From Actinomycetes bacterium (GTDB lineage Bacteria; Actinomycetota; Actinomycetes; Actinomycetales; Cellulomonadaceae): a stretch of 14,854 nucleotides of DNA. The notes beneath the pieces are model-generated. The model searched no databases. It worked only from the letters and a program-made list of their open reading frames with translations, and had not been told where the DNA came from. Both the position numbers and the translations under genes were made by a program. Each line of letters opens with the position of its first letter. The first letter of the stretch is position 1. Shown piece after piece: positions 1 through 6,745 of this stretch. The DNA is taken from contig JAEYUL010000157.1 of the NCBI GenBank assembly GCA_023432565.1, positions 1 to 14,854 on the forward strand. The letters run 5' to 3'.

Positions 1-1
1 G

Positions 2-580
2 CGCGGCCCCGCGCTCGCAGCGCAGGAGACGGCGCCCGAGCGGGCGCTCGCCGCCGCGGGACGCCGCCGTCGGCCCGCCGCGGCGAGGGTGCTGACGGTC
101 CTGCTCGTCGTGACGGTGCTCGTCGCGGGCCCGTTGGTGGCCTACCTGTGGCGCACGACGGACGAGTGGCGCGCGTCGAGCGACCAGTGGGAGGGCCTCG
201 CGCGCGGCACCGCCGCCGAGCTCGAGCGCACCCGCGGCGACCTGGCCGCCGCGCAGCGCACGCTCGACGACACGCGCGAGCAGCTGACGACCGCTCAGGA
301 GCGCATCACCGAGCTCGCCGACGAGAAGGCCCGGCTCGGCGACGACTCCGCCGCCCAGCAACAGCTGGCGGACTACCAGGCGCGGGTCTCGCAGGCGGCG
401 GGCAAGGTCGCCACCGCACTGGCGACCTGCATCGCCGGACAGGCGCAGCTGATCGGCTACATGGACGACGCGCAGTCCTACGAGCCCGAGGAGCTCGCGC
501 GGTTCCGGCAGGACGTCGACGACGTGTGCGGCCAGGCGACCGAGGCCAACGAACAGCTGCAGGACGAGCTCGAGCCGTGA
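2..580 (+). CDS. Membrane-anchored coiled-coil protein, 5' partial
   Basis: I do not recognise a named family. The frame is open to the left edge, so the true start is probably outside the window. The GTG at 89 is the first internal start candidate, but GAGG lies directly against it, which is too close for a ribosome site. Numbering from that GTG, residues 2-21 form one hydrophobic membrane segment. It is preceded by an Arg-rich stretch (RRRR), which suggests a cytoplasmic N terminus and an exported C-terminal part. Residues about 35-85 are a charged, Ala/Leu-rich coiled coil. The C-terminal part has exactly two cysteines (C114, C147), which could form a disulfide outside the cell. The stop overlaps the start of the downstream lipoprotein protease (GTGA), so the two genes are probably co-translated. 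A shared role at the membrane surface is inference; an anchoring or partner role for the protease is possible. Confidence 0.75.
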   Translation, partial: RGPALAAQETAPERALAAAGRRRRPAAARVLTVLLVVTVLVAGPLVAYLWRTTDEWRASSDQWEGLARGTAAELERTRGDLAAAQRTLDDTREQLTTAQERITELADEKARLGDDSAAQQQLADYQARVSQAAGKVATALATCIAGQAQLIGYMDDAQSYEPEELARFRQDVDDVCGQATEANEQLQDELEP

Positions 581-1314
581 GCCGTCGCACCCTGCGCGGC
601 GGTCTCGTCGCTGCCGTCTGCGCAGGCGCGCTGACCGCGTGCGGTTCCCTGCCCCCGCTTCCCGAACCCGTGCCCACCACGCTGGATGCGGGGCCGGCGC
701 GCACCGACACCGCACCGTCGGCGGGCGCCCTGTCCCCCGACGGCTTCGACGCTGCGCAGCGCATGTCGGTCCGCCTCCGCAACGTCGGCTGCGGCTCGGT
801 GTCGACCGGCTCGGGCTTCGCGATCGACGACCACCTGCTCGTCACGAACCGGCACGTCGTGGCGGAATCGGCCGCGCTCGAGATCAGCACGTACGACGGC
901 CGGGACGTGCGCGCCCAGACGGCCCGCAGCGCCGCGCTCGCCGATCTCGCGCTCGTCCGCACGGTCGACCCGCTGCCCGCGTACGCCGGGCTCGCACCGC
1001 TCGACCCCGTGCCCGGCACGCCCGTCACCGTGGTCGGCTATCCCCGCGGCGGCCGGCTGTCCATGACGACGGGCACGGTGATCGGCTCCACGACGGACCC
1101 CCTGAACGAGAACCTCGGCGAGGTGCTCGTGACGGACGCCCAGGTCGACCTGGGCTCATCCGGCTCCCCTGTCCTGGACCGGGACGGCCGGGTCGTCGGC
1201 GTGGTGTACGCGAAGGGCCGGGACGGGGTCGGCTTCGTCGTCCCTGTCAGCACGCTGCGCGCGCTGCTCGACGACGACACGCAGGTCGTGCCCGCACCGA
1301 CGTGCGATCGCTGA
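577..1314 (+). CDS. Trypsin-like serine protease, predicted lipoprotein
   Basis: Predicted extracytoplasmic S1-fold (trypsin/HtrA-like) peptidase of 245 residues. The start is the GTG at 577, overlapping the upstream stop (GTGA), so translation is probably coupled. The N terminus is a lipoprotein signal: Arg-rich residues 3-7, a hydrophobic stretch, and the lipobox L-T-A-C with Cys22 as the lipidation site. A Pro/Thr/Ala-rich linker (about 24-55) leads to the protease domain. The catalytic triad is visible: His93 in TNRHVV, Asp123 in LADLALV and Ser197 in GSSGSPV. Cys72 lies in the VGCGSVSTGSGF stretch just before the first strands. No PDZ domain follows, so this is a single-domain protease and not a full DegP/HtrA. 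The substrate is unknown. The membrane-anchored coiled-coil protein upstream is the obvious candidate partner. LspA, encoded at 13076-13765, would cleave its signal peptide after lipidation. The family call is firm; the role is inference. Confidence 0.88.
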   Translation: MSRRTLRGGLVAAVCAGALTACGSLPPLPEPVPTTLDAGPARTDTAPSAGALSPDGFDAAQRMSVRLRNVGCGSVSTGSGFAIDDHLLVTNRHVVAESAALEISTYDGRDVRAQTARSAALADLALVRTVDPLPAYAGLAPLDPVPGTPVTVVGYPRGGRLSMTTGTVIGSTTDPLNENLGEVLVTDAQVDLGSSGSPVLDRDGRVVGVVYAKGRDGVGFVVPVSTLRALLDDDTQVVPAPTCDR

Positions 1315-1344
1315 CGCGCGGCAGCAGCCGACCCGGTCGCGCTC

Positions 1345-1374
1345 TGGACCCGGCCGTCCGACCGGGACCATGAT
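1345..1374 (+). promoter_or_regulatory. Weak candidate promoter for the GerW-family gene
   Basis: TGGACC (1345-1350) and CATGAT (1369-1374) are separated by 18 bp, and each matches the TTGACA/TATAAT consensus at 4 of 6 positions. It lies 30 bp before the ATG, in the only gap between the protease gene and this gene. This is a pattern match only; read-through from the protease gene is equally possible. Confidence 0.25.
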
Positions 1375-1393
1375 CGAGGGACGACCCGAGCGC

Positions 1394-1399
1394 AGGAGG
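1394..1399 (+). promoter_or_regulatory. Strong ribosome binding site (AGGAGG)
   Basis: A perfect AGGAGG lies 5 nt before the ATG at 1405 and fixes the start of the GerW-family gene. It stands out here because several minus-strand genes in this window have no Shine-Dalgarno sequence. Confidence 0.85.
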
Positions 1400-1404
1400 C
1401 TGTC

Positions 1405-2013
1405 ATGACGCACGTGCCCCGCTTCGACCCGGCCACCCTGAGCAGCGCCGCGAACGAGACGTTCAGCGTCCGGCGCGTGTTCGGCGAGGCGTACGAGCTG
1501 GACGGCGTGACCGTCATCCCCGTCGCGCGGCTGTGGGCCGCCACGGGCGTCGGCGCGGGCGACGGGGAGGGCGGCGGCAGTCTGCCGCAGGCCGGGCCGA
1601 CCGCCGCCGCGTGGGCGCACCGGGCGCGCGCCGTGTGGGAGCGGACGACCGGCCGCCCCGCGGCGGACGGCGACGAGGCGGGCGATCTCGACCCTGCCTC
1701 GCACGACGCCACGGACTCCGCCGCGAGCGAGGCCGGCGCCGGCGGCGACGGGACGAGCGAGCCGGGAGGCCCGGGCGGTTTCGGGGGCGGGCACGGCGGC
1801 GGCGGGGGCTACGGTGCTCGCGTCAAGGCGGTCGGCGTGTACGTGATCGACGCCGACGGGGTGCACTGGCGACCCGCGCTCGACCTCAACCGCGTGATCC
1901 TGGGTGGCCAGCTCGTGGCCGCCACCGCGGTGCTGTCGCTCGGTGCGGCGCTGGCGGTCAAGGCGGTCGCGGGGGCCATCGCGAGCTCGGTCGGCGCCGT
2001 CGCGCGCCGCTGA
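1405..2013 (+). CDS. GerW/YtfJ-family protein
   Basis: This protein of 202 residues resembles the GerW/YtfJ family, which takes its name from Bacillus spore proteins but is common in non-sporulating actinobacteria. Residues about 17-40 (ETFSVRRVFGEAYELDGVTV) match the family's N-terminal half. The family's Gly-rich turn followed by a beta-strand pair (GGGYGARVKAVGVYVIDADG, about residues 132-151) is at the C-terminal half. Between them is a long low-complexity insert (about 50-130) rich in Ala, Gly, Asp and Glu, so the family core is split. After the core, residues about 170-197 form one hydrophobic segment that could anchor the protein in the membrane. The ATG start is set by AGGAGG. The gene is alone on its strand and converges on the SseB-like gene. 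The family's biochemical role is unknown to me, and a sporulation role is not implied here. Confidence 0.75.
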   Translation: MTHVPRFDPATLSSAANETFSVRRVFGEAYELDGVTVIPVARLWAATGVGAGDGEGGGSLPQAGPTAAAWAHRARAVWERTTGRPAADGDEAGDLDPASHDATDSAASEAGAGGDGTSEPGGPGGFGGGHGGGGGYGARVKAVGVYVIDADGVHWRPALDLNRVILGGQLVAATAVLSLGAALAVKAVAGAIASSVGAVARR

Positions 2014-2036
2014 GGCCGTGGCGTCGCGCGCCTCAG
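2010..2036. terminator. Candidate bidirectional terminator between convergent genes
   Basis: CTGAGGC (2010-2016) and GCCTCAG (2030-2036) form a perfect 7-bp inverted repeat with a 13-nt loop. Both stop codons sit inside the stems: TGA at 2011-2013 for the GerW-family gene, and the complement of TGA at 2033-2035 for the SseB-like gene. There is no T tract, which is common for terminators in GC-rich actinobacteria. Function is inferred from position. Confidence 0.4.
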
Positions 2037-2764
2037 GACGCGCGGCGCAGCCGGAGCTCGAGCGAGTCCACGCGCTCCGCGACGACCGCGTTCGCGGCCA
2101 GTGCGCCGTTGACGCGCGTGACCGCCTGGTCCAGCCGTGCCCGGTCGAGCCCGTCTGCCAGGGTCAGCACGACCGCGAGCTCGGCCCGCCGCCCCGGCCG
2201 GACCTGCACGGCGAGCACGACGTCGACCTCCCCGACCGCGTCGGCGACCGCGGCCGCGACCTCGGGGTCGACGACCCCGTCACGCACCGCGGGGCACCAT
2301 GCCTCCTGCTTGGCGAGCGCCCAGACCGCGGGCCGCGGCAGCACCGCCGTGACCGGGCCGCCCGCGTCGACGACGACGACCTCCCAGCCCTCCTGCACCG
2401 CCGACAGAGCAGCGCGAGCGACGTCCGTCGGCACCGGTCGCGCGTCGCGGCGCCACGCCGCCATCGTCGCGACCGAAGAGAACACCGGCAGGGCGTGGCG
2501 GCCGTCCGGCGCCTGGAGCGCGACGATCCCCGCCGACGCCTCCTTGTCGACCGTGTGCGCGTGACCGTCGTGCACGACGGCGCCTTCGACCTCGAGCTCG
2601 GCCAGCACCGGGACGAGCACACGCGTACCCGCGAGGGCCGCGACGACGTCGGCGAGCGAGCTCGTCCCGTCGGCGAACGCGGTGAGCGCCGCCGCGACCG
2701 CTGGGTCGGCAGACCCGTCGTCGGCCGCGAACGGCGACGTCGGCGGCAGCTCGCGCCCGGCCAC
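2033..2764 (-). CDS. SseB-family protein
   Basis: This protein of 243 residues has an SseB-type N-terminal domain. The core runs from about residue 46 (TRVLVPVLAELE) through the acid/Lys turn VDKEASAGIVAL and the segment ALPVFSSVATMAAW to VTAVLPRPAVWAL. This layout is typical of actinobacterial SseB-like proteins. The C-terminal third is an Ala/Val-rich alpha/beta segment that I cannot assign. The start is a GTG only 3 nt after the priA stop, so this is the last gene of the histidine transcription block and is probably translationally coupled to priA. The family was named from a Salmonella secretion-associated protein, but no type III secretion genes are here and that function should not be carried over. 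The true role is unknown. Its link to the his genes may be only transcriptional. Confidence 0.8.
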   Translation of the reverse strand: MAGRELPPTSPFAADDGSADPAVAAALTAFADGTSSLADVVAALAGTRVLVPVLAELEVEGAVVHDGHAHTVDKEASAGIVALQAPDGRHALPVFSSVATMAAWRRDARPVPTDVARAALSAVQEGWEVVVVDAGGPVTAVLPRPAVWALAKQEAWCPAVRDGVVDPEVAAAVADAVGEVDVVLAVQVRPGRRAELAVVLTLADGLDRARLDQAVTRVNGALAANAVVAERVDSLELRLRRAS

Positions 2765-2767
2765 GCC

Positions 2768-3520
2768 TCAGGCCTGCGAGGGTCGGCCCGCGACGTCGAG
2801 CGCCTCGGGCAGCGTGAACGCCCCCGCGTACAGCGCCTTGCCGACGATCGCACCCTCGACGCCGTCCCGCACGAGCGTGCGCAGCACGCGCAGGTCGTCG
2901 AGGCTCGAGATCCCGCCCGACGCGACGACCGGCGCATCGGTGCGCGCGCACACCTCGCGCAGCAGCTGCACGTTCGGCCCCCGCAGGGTCCCGTCCTTGG
3001 TCACGTCCGTGACGACGTAGCGCGCGCAGCCCGCGTCCTCGAGGCGCGCCAGGACCTCCCAGAGGTCGCCGCCCTCCTGGGTCCATCCCCGCGCCGCCAG
3101 CGTCGTGCCACGCACGTCGAGACCGACCGCGATCTGGGCGCCGTGCGTGCCGATGACCCGCGCCGTCCACTGCGGGTCCTCGAGCGCGGCGGTGCCGAGG
3201 TTCACGCGCGTCGCGCCCGTGGCGAGCGCACGCTCGAGCGACGCGTCGTCGCGGATGCCGCCCGAGAGCTCGACCTTGACGCCCTTGCCCGCCAGCTCGG
3301 CGGTGACCTCGGCCAGCAGCGGGGCGTTCGACCCGCGGCCGAAGGCGGCGTCCAGGTCGACCAGGTGGATCCACTCGGCACCGCCGGCCTGCCAGTCGAG
3401 CGCCGCGGACAAGGGGTCGCCGTAGGACGTCTCCGAACCGGCCTCGCCCTGCACGAGGCGGACGGCCTGCCCGTCGGCCACGTCGACGGCGGGCAACAGC
3501 TCGAGGCGGGGGTCGGTCAT
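2768..3520 (-). CDS. priA: Bifunctional HisA/TrpF isomerase PriA
   Basis: This (beta/alpha)8-barrel isomerase of 250 residues is full length for the family. It isomerises ProFAR to PRFAR (step 4 of histidine synthesis). In actinobacteria the same enzyme also does the TrpF step of tryptophan synthesis. The first-strand catalytic Asp13 (LLPAVDV) and Arg21 are present, as is the second catalytic Asp176 in TDVTKDGTL. The PriA-specific Arg144 and Trp146 in ARGWTQEGG match the residues that let mycobacterial PriA switch between the two substrates, which argues for PriA over plain HisA. Phosphate-binding glycines occur in ELSGGI and VASGGIS. The start is an ATG with GGAGG 10 nt upstream (3531-3535). 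It lies 24 bp after hisH and 3 bp before the SseB-like gene. hisF, its usual next-step partner with HisH, is not adjacent. Confidence 0.95.
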   Translation of the reverse strand: MTDPRLELLPAVDVADGQAVRLVQGEAGSETSYGDPLSAALDWQAGGAEWIHLVDLDAAFGRGSNAPLLAEVTAELAGKGVKVELSGGIRDDASLERALATGATRVNLGTAALEDPQWTARVIGTHGAQIAVGLDVRGTTLAARGWTQEGGDLWEVLARLEDAGCARYVVTDVTKDGTLRGPNVQLLREVCARTDAPVVASGGISSLDDLRVLRTLVRDGVEGAIVGKALYAGAFTLPEALDVAGRPSQA

Positions 3521-3530
3521 GCTTCTCGGT

Positions 3531-3535
3531 CCTCC
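3531..3535 (-). promoter_or_regulatory. Ribosome binding site of priA (GGAGG)
   Basis: On the minus strand GGAGG precedes the priA ATG by 10 nt, a slightly long spacing. It supports the ATG at 3518-3520 as the start and contrasts with hisH just upstream, which has no such site. Confidence 0.65.
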
Positions 3536-3544
3536 AGGTCAGGG

Positions 3545-4186
3545 TCAGCGCAGCGAGTCGAGCCAGTTGCGCAACAGCTGCGCACCGGCGTCGCCGGACT
3601 TCTCGGGGTGGAACTGCGTCGCGGCCAGCGGGCCGTTCTCGACCGCGGCGACGAACCGGTCGCCGTGCTCGGCCCAGGTCACGAGCGGGGCGCTGAGGCG
3701 CTCGCTCGGCGCCTGCTCCCACGGGAACGTGCGGGCGGCGTACGAGTGGACGAAGTAGAAGCGCTCGTCGTGCAGGCCGTCGAACAGCACCGAGCCGGCG
3801 GGCGGCGCCACGGTGGCCCAGCCCATGTGCGGCACGACCGGCGCCTCGAGACGGTCGACGAGCCCGGGCCACTGCCCCAGGCCGTCCGTCCGTACCCCGT
3901 GCTCGACACCCTCGGCGAACATGACCTGCATGCCGACGCAGATGCCCAGGACGGGGCGCCCACCGGCCAGACGCCGGTCCACGACCTGGTCGCCACCGAC
4001 GCCGCGCAGCCCGGCCATGACGGACGCGAACGCGCCCACGCCGGGGACGACGAGGCCGTCGGCCTGCGCCGCGGCGTTCTTGTCGGCGGTGAGCTCGACC
4101 TGCGCACCGACGCGCTCCAGCGCACGGACCGCGGAGCGGACGTTGCCGAAGCCGTAGTCCAGGACGACGACACGGGGGGTGGGCAC
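3545..4186 (-). CDS. hisH: Imidazole glycerol phosphate synthase, glutaminase subunit HisH
   Basis: Class I glutamine amidotransferase of 213 residues, normal for HisH. It hydrolyses glutamine and channels ammonia to HisF, which makes imidazole glycerol phosphate and AICAR. The nucleophile Cys83 lies in LGICVGMQ, and His193 and Glu195 in FHPEKS complete the triad. The oxyanion region PGVGAF (48-53) and the N-terminal strand VVLDYGFGNVRS are typical. The GTG start at 4186 is the only one possible: an in-frame TAA lies at 4196-4198 and no other in-frame start codon precedes the conserved VVLDYG strand. There is no Shine-Dalgarno sequence; instead TAACCT ends 6 nt before the GTG, which suggests a leaderless transcript. 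Its obligate partner HisF is missing from the window and must be encoded elsewhere or already be out of the cluster. Confidence 0.96.
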   Translation of the reverse strand: MPTPRVVVLDYGFGNVRSAVRALERVGAQVELTADKNAAAQADGLVVPGVGAFASVMAGLRGVGGDQVVDRRLAGGRPVLGICVGMQVMFAEGVEHGVRTDGLGQWPGLVDRLEAPVVPHMGWATVAPPAGSVLFDGLHDERFYFVHSYAARTFPWEQAPSERLSAPLVTWAEHGDRFVAAVENGPLAATQFHPEKSGDAGAQLLRNWLDSLR

Positions 4187-4198
4187 GGCGTCAGGTTA
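4187..4198 (-). promoter_or_regulatory. Candidate leaderless promoter (-10) of hisH
   Basis: On the minus strand TAACCT (4193-4198) fits TANNNT and is followed by 6 nt and then the hisH GTG. Transcription starting about 7 nt after the hexamer would begin at the G of GTG. No good -35 is visible. It would let hisH-priA-sseB be expressed apart from the upstream his genes. The hexamer also contains the in-frame TAA that bounds the hisH frame. Confidence 0.4.
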
Positions 4199-4255
4199 CC
4201 CGCGCCGCTCGCCGGTCCCTCGACGGCACCAGCACGCGAGACGTCGAGCCACGGC

Positions 4256-4858
4256 TCAGCGCCGGCGTCCTCGCGCGAGCGCGCGCATCGCCTTCCAGCG
4301 CGACATGCCGACGCTGGTCACCGCCCCGGGAACGTGCGAGGCGTCCGCACCACCCAGGAGCAGGTCCTCCAGCAGGGAGGGGGCGTCGGCGAGCACGAGG
4401 CCCGGGGGCAGGTCCTCGTCGTGCCTGCCGGCCACCCACCGCGTGGCCGAGATCTGGCCCTCACGGCGCGTCAGGAGGACCACCGGGAGCTGGCGCAGCA
4501 GCTGGGAGATCGCGGCGGCTCCCGCCTGGGCCGCCGACGGGTCACGCAGCACCGCGACCGCCCCGACGGACGTGGGCACCGCGTCGACCTGCACGCTCGC
4601 GAGCGCGCACGCGGCAGCGAGCGGCTCGGGGGCCGCCACCTGGGTGACGACGAGCGCGACGCTCGGCACCTGTCCGGCCGGCTCGAGCAGGCCGGACAGG
4701 TCGTCCGGGACGACGACCTCGTCCGCGCCGTCCGGCGTGACCTGCCCGTCCGTGACGTCCGGGACGAGTCCGCTCAGGTCGTCGGGCACGACGACGTCAG
4801 GGTGCTCGGCGCCCGGCTCGTCGTCGCCCGGCCGGGCCGTCTCGTCGGCGGTGCTCAC
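4256..4858 (-). CDS. Unrecognised protein with a duplicated VVVPDDLSGL motif
   Basis: I do not recognise the family of this 200-residue protein. The GTG start overlaps the hisB stop (GTGA), so it is translationally coupled to hisB and belongs to the his transcription unit; hisH follows after 69 bp. The N-terminal 60 residues are acidic and probably disordered, and contain the same decapeptide VVVPDDLSGL twice, at residues 22-31 and 48-57. Residues about 64-175 look like a compact alpha/beta domain of alternating Val/Ala strands and helices, with no catalytic motif I can name. The tail is strongly basic (SRWKAMRALARGRRR). There is no signal peptide or membrane segment, so it is probably cytoplasmic. 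An unnamed gene at this position is known in some other actinobacterial his clusters, but I cannot claim homology. A regulatory or scaffold role for histidine synthesis is speculation. Confidence 0.75.
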   Translation of the reverse strand: MSTADETARPGDDEPGAEHPDVVVPDDLSGLVPDVTDGQVTPDGADEVVVPDDLSGLLEPAGQVPSVALVVTQVAAPEPLAAACALASVQVDAVPTSVGAVAVLRDPSAAQAGAAAISQLLRQLPVVLLTRREGQISATRWVAGRHDEDLPPGLVLADAPSLLEDLLLGGADASHVPGAVTSVGMSRWKAMRALARGRRR

Positions 4859-5481
4859 AGCGCGCCCTTGGTCGACGGGATCCCCTCGACGCGCGGGTCG
4901 AGCTGGACCGCGAACCTCAGCGCACGCGCGAGCGCCTTGAACTGGGCCTCGACGATGTGGTGCGGGTCGCGCCCCTCGAGCACGCGCACGTGGATCGAGA
5001 ACGCGGCGTGGTGCGCGATCGACTCGAGCATGTGGCGCGTCAGCGACCCCGTGAAGTGCCCGCCGATGAGGTGGTACTCCTGCCCCGGCGGCTCGCCGGT
5101 GTGCACGAGGTAGGGCCGCCCCGACACGTCCACGACGGCCTGCGCGAGCGCCTCGTCGAGCGGCACGGTCGCGTCACCGAACCGCGAGATCCCTCGCTTG
5201 TCGCCGAGCGCCTCCTTGAGCGCCTCGCCCAGGCAGATCGCCACGTCCTCGACCGTGTGGTGCGCGTCGATGTGCGTGTCGCCGCTGGCCTTGACGCTCA
5301 GGTCGATGAGGGAGTGCTTGCCCAGCGCCGTGAGCATGTGGTCGTAGAACGGGACCGTCGTCGAGATGTCGGTGTGCCCCGTCCCGTCGAGGTCGAGCTC
5401 GACGACGACGCTCGACTCGCTCGTCGTGCGCTCGACGCGCGCCGTGCGCGCCCTCGCGGACCCGTTCGTCGATCGGCTCAC
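4855..5481 (-). CDS. hisB: Imidazoleglycerol-phosphate dehydratase HisB
   Basis: This single-function dehydratase of 208 residues turns imidazole glycerol phosphate into imidazole acetol phosphate, step 6 of histidine synthesis. The metal-binding His-rich motifs are intact: FYDHML (His48), DAHHTVED (His74, His75, Glu78), the later IAHHAAF pair, and HHIVEAQFKALARAL near the C terminus. The two internal repeats that make up the family fold are both visible. There is no HisN phosphatase domain fused to it, unlike the bifunctional enterobacterial HisB. The GTG start at 5481 overlaps the hisC stop (GTGA), and the stop overlaps the start of the next gene in the same way, so hisC-hisB-x are tightly coupled. 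The frame stays open far upstream into hisC, but that extension is low-quality Arg/Gly-rich shadow sequence. Confidence 0.96.
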   Translation of the reverse strand: MSRSTNGSARARTARVERTTSESSVVVELDLDGTGHTDISTTVPFYDHMLTALGKHSLIDLSVKASGDTHIDAHHTVEDVAICLGEALKEALGDKRGISRFGDATVPLDEALAQAVVDVSGRPYLVHTGEPPGQEYHLIGGHFTGSLTRHMLESIAHHAAFSIHVRVLEGRDPHHIVEAQFKALARALRFAVQLDPRVEGIPSTKGAL

Positions 5482-6683
5482 AGTCCTGCCACCTCCACCA
5501 GGGCGTCCTTGAACGCCTGCGTCTCGCGCGGTGTGCCGACCGACACCCGCAACCATCCCGGCGGGCCCACCTCGCGGATGAGCACGCCACGGTCCAGCAG
5601 ACCCTGCCACACCGCGCGCCGGTCCTCGAAGAGCCCGAACAGCACGAAGTTCGCGTCGGAGTCGGCGACCTGCAGACCGCGCTCGCGCAGCCACACGACC
5701 AGTGCGTCGCGCTCGTCGCGCAACGAGCCGACCTGCGCCATGAGCTCGACCGAGTGTGCGAGCGCCGCGCGCGCGACCGCTTGCGTCACGGCGGACAGGT
5801 GGTACGGCAGCCGCACGACGCGCAGCGCGTCCACGAGCCGGCGGGAGGCCGCGAGGTAGCCGAGGCGTGCCCCCGCGAGCCCGAAGGCCTTGGACATGGT
5901 GCGGCTCACCGCGAGGTGCGGGTGGTCGGCCAGCAGCTCCAGCGCGCTGGGCGTGCCGCGGCGGCGGAACTCGCCGTACGCCTCGTCGACGACGACGACG
6001 CACCCACCAGGGACCTGCGCGGCAGCGTCGAGGACCGCGAGGATCGTCGCGGTCGGCAACGCGGTCCCCGTCGGGTTGTTGGGGCTGGCGAGCAGCACCA
6101 CCGACGGTGCGTGCTGTGCGATCGTCGCGCGCGCGACCTGCGGGTCGAGGCTGAAGTCCTCCTCGCGACGCCCCGCGACCCAGGCGGTGCTCGTGTCCCG
6201 CGCGTACTCGGGGTACATCGAGTACGTCGGCGCGAACGACAGCGCCACGCGGCCCGGGCCGCCGAACGCCTGCAGCAGGTGGAGCATGACCTCGTTGGAG
6301 CCGTTCGCGGCCCACAGCTGCTCGACACCGAGCTCGACCCCCGACTCCGCGAGCAGGTACGACGCGAGGTCGGCGCGCAGCGCCTCGAAGTCGCGGTCGG
6401 GGTAGCGGTTGAGCCCGCGGGCGGCATCCGCCACGGCCGCCGCGATGTCCGCCACGACCTCGTCGGACGGCGCGTACGGGTTCTCGTTGACGTTGAGCAG
6501 CACCGGGACGGCCAGCTGCGGAGCACCGTAGGGCTCGAGCCCGGCCAGCTCGGGACGGATCGGCAGTCGCGGGGTGCCGGGCGCGACGGACGCGGCACCG
6601 GCCGCCGGGTGCGTCCCCGTGCCCGGCCCGGCGCCTGGCACGGTCCCCGGGGCGGTTCCTGCGTCGGTCGCGGGCTCGTTCAC
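5478..6683 (-). CDS. hisC: Histidinol-phosphate aminotransferase HisC
   Basis: Fold type I PLP aminotransferase that transfers an amino group from glutamate to imidazole acetol phosphate. From the GTG at 6683 it has 401 residues; the frame also allows a GTG at 6740 (420 residues), 5 bp after the hisD stop. I prefer 6683 because TAGGAT sits 7 nt before it, whereas 6740 has no ribosome site. Conserved blocks: EPYGAPQLAVPVLLN and NENPYAPS near the N terminus, NGSNEVM, MYPEYAR, the PLP-contacting SPNNPTG, DEAYGEF, the Schiff-base Lys265 in SRTMSKAFGLAGARLGY, and the C-terminal substrate Arg in WLRVSVG. Residues 5-38 are a Gly/Pro/Thr/Ala low-complexity leader with repeated PGT, longer than usual for HisC. 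It is the second gene of the his block and overlaps hisB by GTGA. Confidence 0.94.
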   Translation of the reverse strand: MNEPATDAGTAPGTVPGAGPGTGTHPAAGAASVAPGTPRLPIRPELAGLEPYGAPQLAVPVLLNVNENPYAPSDEVVADIAAAVADAARGLNRYPDRDFEALRADLASYLLAESGVELGVEQLWAANGSNEVMLHLLQAFGGPGRVALSFAPTYSMYPEYARDTSTAWVAGRREEDFSLDPQVARATIAQHAPSVVLLASPNNPTGTALPTATILAVLDAAAQVPGGCVVVVDEAYGEFRRRGTPSALELLADHPHLAVSRTMSKAFGLAGARLGYLAASRRLVDALRVVRLPYHLSAVTQAVARAALAHSVELMAQVGSLRDERDALVVWLRERGLQVADSDANFVLFGLFEDRRAVWQGLLDRGVLIREVGPPGWLRVSVGTPRETQAFKDALVEVAGL

Positions 6684-6696
6684 GGCGGCGATCCTA
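6684..6696 (-). promoter_or_regulatory. Candidate leaderless promoter (-10) of hisC
   Basis: On the minus strand TAGGAT (6691-6696) fits TANNNT and ends 7 nt before the GTG at 6683. The same bases include AGGA, which could serve as a Shine-Dalgarno 8 nt from the GTG, so the site can be read either way. In either reading it supports 6683 over 6740 as the hisC start. No clear -35. Confidence 0.4.
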
Positions 6697-6745
6697 GGCC
6701 GCCCGCCCGTCGGCAGGTCGGTGCGTTCCACGGCGGGCACCGTGC

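Noticed and set aside
1999..2032. Direct repeat GTCGCGCGCC at 1999-2008 and 2023-2032 as an attachment site
   Set aside because: It is only 10 bp of pure CG-rich sequence in a 19-bp gap, and there is no integrase, tRNA gene or mobile gene nearby.
1904..5113. A 1069-residue open frame on the + strand
   Set aside because: It runs antisense to the SseB-like gene, priA, hisH and the unknown gene, all of which have clear protein motifs or tight coupling. Its product is Arg/Asp-rich with no domain. Long antisense frames are expected in very GC-rich coding DNA.
5482..6315. Upstream extension of the hisB frame
   Set aside because: The extra residues overlap hisC and are Arg/Gly/Ala low-complexity. 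HisB homology begins just after the GTG at 5481, which is coupled to the hisC stop.
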